From contig FLMG01000154.1 in the NCBI GenBank assembly GCA_900088475.1, positions 131,365-195,364 on the forward strand: a stretch of DNA of 64,000 nt, in the 5' to 3' direction. A model generated the notes under the pieces. That model saw nothing but the letters and a program-made list of their open reading frames with translations, was not told the origin of the DNA and did not search any database. The DNA is from Hyphochytrium catenoides. Taxonomy: Eukaryota > Sar > Hyphochytriomycetes > Hyphochytriales > Hyphochytriaceae. Position 1 is the stretch's first letter. Each line of letters opens with the position of its first letter. Both the position numbers and the translations under genes were made by a program. This document shows, in pieces, positions 60,673 through 64,000 of the stretch.

Positions 60673-63600
60673 ATGCTAGTCTTCGTTGTAGCTGTCCTGC
60701 TGGTACGTTGGTATCAGATAGTACCATGGGTTACTGATGAGCTAAGCAGGCTTTCAGGTTGCAGTTGCGCCTGGCCACTGTCAGAGCGCCAGCAGCACGG
60801 ATGGCCTCAGCTTGGGCAAAATCCGTGCAATGGCCGACACCGCCTTTATCAACAGTCAGGATGACGAGGTGCGTAGGTGAAGACGTGGAAGGGAGCACCG
60901 CGCCCTAGCTTATGAAAGTGCTGTGTAGGCCTACAAGCTATATTCTCAAGCTATATCGATGGACCCTAAGAATGAGAAGATGTACTATCAGGTATAGCAG
61001 CTTGAAGGCACGCGGCCCTACCTCTCTCTTACCATTGGCGAACGGTTGTCCGTCTCCCATCTCCCCCTGCAATCTCTTCGTGATTATCAGACCGAAAGAA
61101 AGTCCAGCGCTCACATCTTCTCCAAGATTCCATCTCTCTTCCACCTTCATCCCAATCGTTTGGCGTCCTGGTCCTTTCCCCGTTCACCCACCTCGATTGC
61201 TCTCTTTCCTGCGCTATCTCCTCCGCTTGTCTTGCTTTATCCTCAATCTTCGCAATGAGAGGTCGCGGCAGCTGGTGATACTAATGCGTCGGTCTCATGC
61301 TCTAGCGCTTTCGAGTTCTCCTCCGGCAAAGGAAGTTTAGCAAGGGAATCAAAGACCTTTCGTCTGCTATAGAGATCAATCCCAAGTTTGCTACAGTAAG
61401 TAAGCTGTGCTATCACCCGCTCTTTCCTTCCTCTCTTCTATCGCCATCATGACTATCCCCTATGTCGCTAGTCGTTCCTGTTTACCACTGGCCTCTTTCA
61501 TTTCGATGTCATCTCTGTCTTAGGCATGTTCATCCGCTGGCTTTCTCTACAGCTCTCTCTACTATTTCCTAGTGTCTAACCCTAGTTCCCGGGCTAGGCC
61601 TACAACCAAAGAGGAAGGTTATTGAAGATGCTTGGGAATTGTGCAGAGGCCAAAGCTGACTTTGAAAAGTATCGCAGGTACTCCTGTCAGTCAACAGACT
61701 CCCACGATCTCTTGTCTTTGTGTTTGATCCTTCTTGTCTTGAGGTACTTCCGGGGTGCGCGGGGGCTGATTGACCCTTAGGTGAAGCGCCATGCCTAACG
61801 TTTCCAATGTTCTCCCATCGCGTGTCCCACTTTCCAATGCTCTATTAGTCTCGAAAGCAAAGCGTCAGTGGAGAAGGAGTTAGATGGTGCAAACCGCTGC
61901 ATGAGTCATCTAGCAGCAGCCGAGCAAGCCCAAGCTAGAAATGATTATACCAGAGCTTACGCAGAGCTATCGGCAGTCCTGGAGGTAGCCACTAGTAGTG
62001 AGAAGCTTCTGCTGCATCGAGCCATGGTTAGGTATGAGCAAGAAACCCTCGACTCAATTCTTGAATAACTCGGCTCAATATGTCAATACCTTGCTCCTGA
62101 GCATTGGTGACCTTCCCTTATTGCTTTCATTTGCTTGTTCTACCTCCTCATGCCATCCACTGATGCGTCCCACAATCTAGCCATGCACTGGGTAACGTTT
62201 ACGACATGCTGGAAGATACTCGGCAAGCTCTACGTTTGGACTCTTCTAATGTCCAGGCGCTGCAGCTCCGTGGCACAGCATTCTATGAGGTACATTCGCA
62301 CTCGATTCGCACGTCTCTGTCGTCCCAGTCTGTTATATCCCACTTACTAAATGACTGCAACTGACCCTTCCTGCCTATTGGCTCTCCAGCTTGGGGATCA
62401 GGAATCACTGGTGAATGCCTTCAACGTTTATCGCAAGGCCCTGGTGTACGACCCAGACCACAAAGGTATCAGGGGCGAGTATCGAAAGGTAAAGACAGAG
62501 CTTTCTTTTTCGGAGTCCTCTTCCTGCACTGTTCCTTGATCTGGTACATCTTTCTTAGCTCTTGGTGTTTCCGGCCTCACACGTTTACATCTATTCACTA
62601 ATAGACTTCTGGTCGCCTCATTTGTGCCCTCAGCTGAAGAAGCTGATCAAGCTCTTAGAAAATGGCAGGAAGGAGTTCGATAGTGGCAAGTAAGTGAGGT
62701 GCACCTTCGCTCAGTCAAGTGTACAGTTCCTGACGTAGCTCTCAGCTGTTTTATATTCATAACTTATCAATCCCGCCATCAGTGTCAGAACTTGCATACT
62801 ATTGCTGTGTGGCAATAGCGCATACGCTCGGTTCAAAAGGGCATAACCTTCATCTAGCTAACCTGCTTTATTCTGGTTGTTGTAGGTACAAGGACGCTGT
62901 AGAGTCCTTTGAAGACGCTGCTTCCATTGACCCAAGCCACATGATGACTCAGCGTGAATGCCGGCTATTTATATGCAAGAGTCAAGTGAAACTCTCGCAG
63001 CCAAAGGATGCAAGAACTAACTGCCAAAAGGTGTTGCCATAGCTCTTCGCCTTTCGACAAGATACGCATCTCCTCCTCCAAGCCCAGTCCTACTCCCACT
63101 CCATAGCTCTTCGCCTCTCGACAAGATACGCATCTCCTCCTCCAAGCCCAGTCCTACTCCCACTCCTAGCACACCCCATCTCTGCTTGCGTCTGCGTAAT
63201 CAGCATCGTGGTGCACAAAGAATTATAACGTTAACTTGGACTGCTCAGTCACGCCGCCGCTAATTTAGGCGGTTCCTTTTCTCAGGCTAACCTTTTCTGC
63301 CTTGCGCTTTATGCGCCATGGGGGTGCAGGTCTTAGACTTGGATCCCAACAATGCGCAGGCCCACGCCCAAATGGGAGAGGTTAGCATTCTACTGGAGGA
63401 ATATGAGGAAGGCGTACGATGGTACAAGAGAGCAAGCGAACTCAACGAGCGGGATGAAGAGGTACACCAAAGCCCAGGGCAGCGTAATTTCTTTCATTGC
63501 CACTTTTACTTCTAATAATCGCGGACTGTGCTTACTGTAGCTATGTTCTGACTGTTCCTTCCCTTAGCAACCCGCATCTGAAAGGCGAAAGCCTTCCTTC

Positions 63601-64000
63601 TGCTATCTCTTGCACTGAGTCTGTGGCCTATAATGTCTTCACACTTGCTCTCTTCCTGTGGATGACGCTTAGATACAAGAAGGGCTTCGAAGGGCTGAGG
63701 CTGCGCTGAAACAGAGCAAGAACAAAGATTACTATAAGATCCTTGGTAAGTGTCTGCGACTAAGATCGAAAGGAGATATGCAGGAACCACAAGAGGATAG
63801 CTTTAGAGGGACAGGAAGAGTTGCTCTTCTTACCATCAGCTACACCTTTAGGTGTATCGCGCAGTGCCAGTCAGAAGGAAATCAAGAGTGCTTATCGCAA
63901 GATGGCTCTTAAATGGCACCCAGATAGGACTCAGGAGGTAAGAAGCATAAATTCTAGGTTGTCAATAGTCGGTAGAAGATCAGGATGACGATCCAAATCT
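60673..64000 (+). CDS. DNAJC3: DNAJC3/p58IPK-like ER co-chaperone (TPR plus J domain), partial
   Basis: Fourteen exons from 60673 (60673-60702, 60758-60868, 60929-60991, 61306-61395, 61598-61677, 61849-62031, 62181-62289, 62390-62488, 62634-62689, 62886-63030, 63330-63461, 63673-63745, 63852-63937, 63969 onward), all in phase. Splicing makes a signal peptide, [18 protein letters not shown], only after joining exon 1 to exon 2. TPR units follow: [58 protein letters not shown] and [20 protein letters not shown]. The J domain starts [20 protein letters not shown] and has the HPD triad in LKWHPDR. The order of secretory signal, nine TPRs and a J domain is that of DNAJC3, which delivers misfolded clients to BiP in the ER lumen. 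The window cuts it inside or just after the J domain. Confidence 0.93.
63037..63164. repeat. 64-base tandem duplication in a DNAJC3-like intron
   Basis: The block beginning ccatagctcttcgcctttcg and ending tactcccact occupies 63037-63100 and is repeated at 63101-63164 with a single visible difference (ctttcg versus ctctcg). It starts 6 bases after the exon ending at 63030, so it enlarges the intron near its donor. Confidence 0.96.

Overview
This is a nuclear window from a microbial eukaryote. Almost every gene is split by short GT-AG introns (about 50-300 bases), genes lie head to head or tail to tail a few hundred bases apart, and no bacterial operon signals are seen. The organism has, or descends from, a motile ciliate/flagellate form: adenylate kinase 7 and a radial spoke head 4/6 protein are present, with a polycystin-like REJ protein and a TPR protein that fit the same setting. 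I cannot name the lineage from the sequence; a flagellated protist or alga is the safest statement. There are two runs of N (20278-20304 and 39888-39890).

Layout. 1-7820 (-): 3' part of a large extracellular REJ/EGF-like protein with a Pro/Thr-rich stalk, running off the left edge. 10174-11907 (+): small ankyrin-repeat protein. 11979-14307 (-): TPR protein. 15601-16055 (+): ribosomal protein eL39. 16493-18765 (-): ABHD11-type alpha/beta hydrolase. 19833-23389 (+): adenylate kinase 7-like. 23638-27208 (-): MCM5. 28048-29012 (+): unrecognised two-helix membrane protein. 29275-31122 (-): radial spoke head protein. 31.1-38.4 kb is gene-poor, with a few candidate genes. 38401-40453 (+): SPOUT1-type methyltransferase. 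40650-42215 (-): ZC3HC1/NIPA-like. 42956-46666 (+): RFC1. 47501-49938 (+): CFDP1/Swc5-like. 50322-56800 (-): CECR2-like bromodomain protein. 58288-59637 (+): TMEM223-like. 60673-right edge (+): DNAJC3-like ER co-chaperone.

The left half is rich in ciliary functions (REJ protein, AK7, radial spoke head). The right half is rich in DNA replication and chromatin functions (MCM5, RFC1, CFDP1, CECR2-like). Introns and spacers carry long CT/GA tracts, in most introns with the pyrimidine strand matching the transcript, and four near-exact tandem duplications of 26-64 bases lie in introns or spacers.

I see no virus-like, CRISPR, rRNA or tRNA element. Exon boundaries given as exact were checked for reading phase by hand; others are approximate and marked so.
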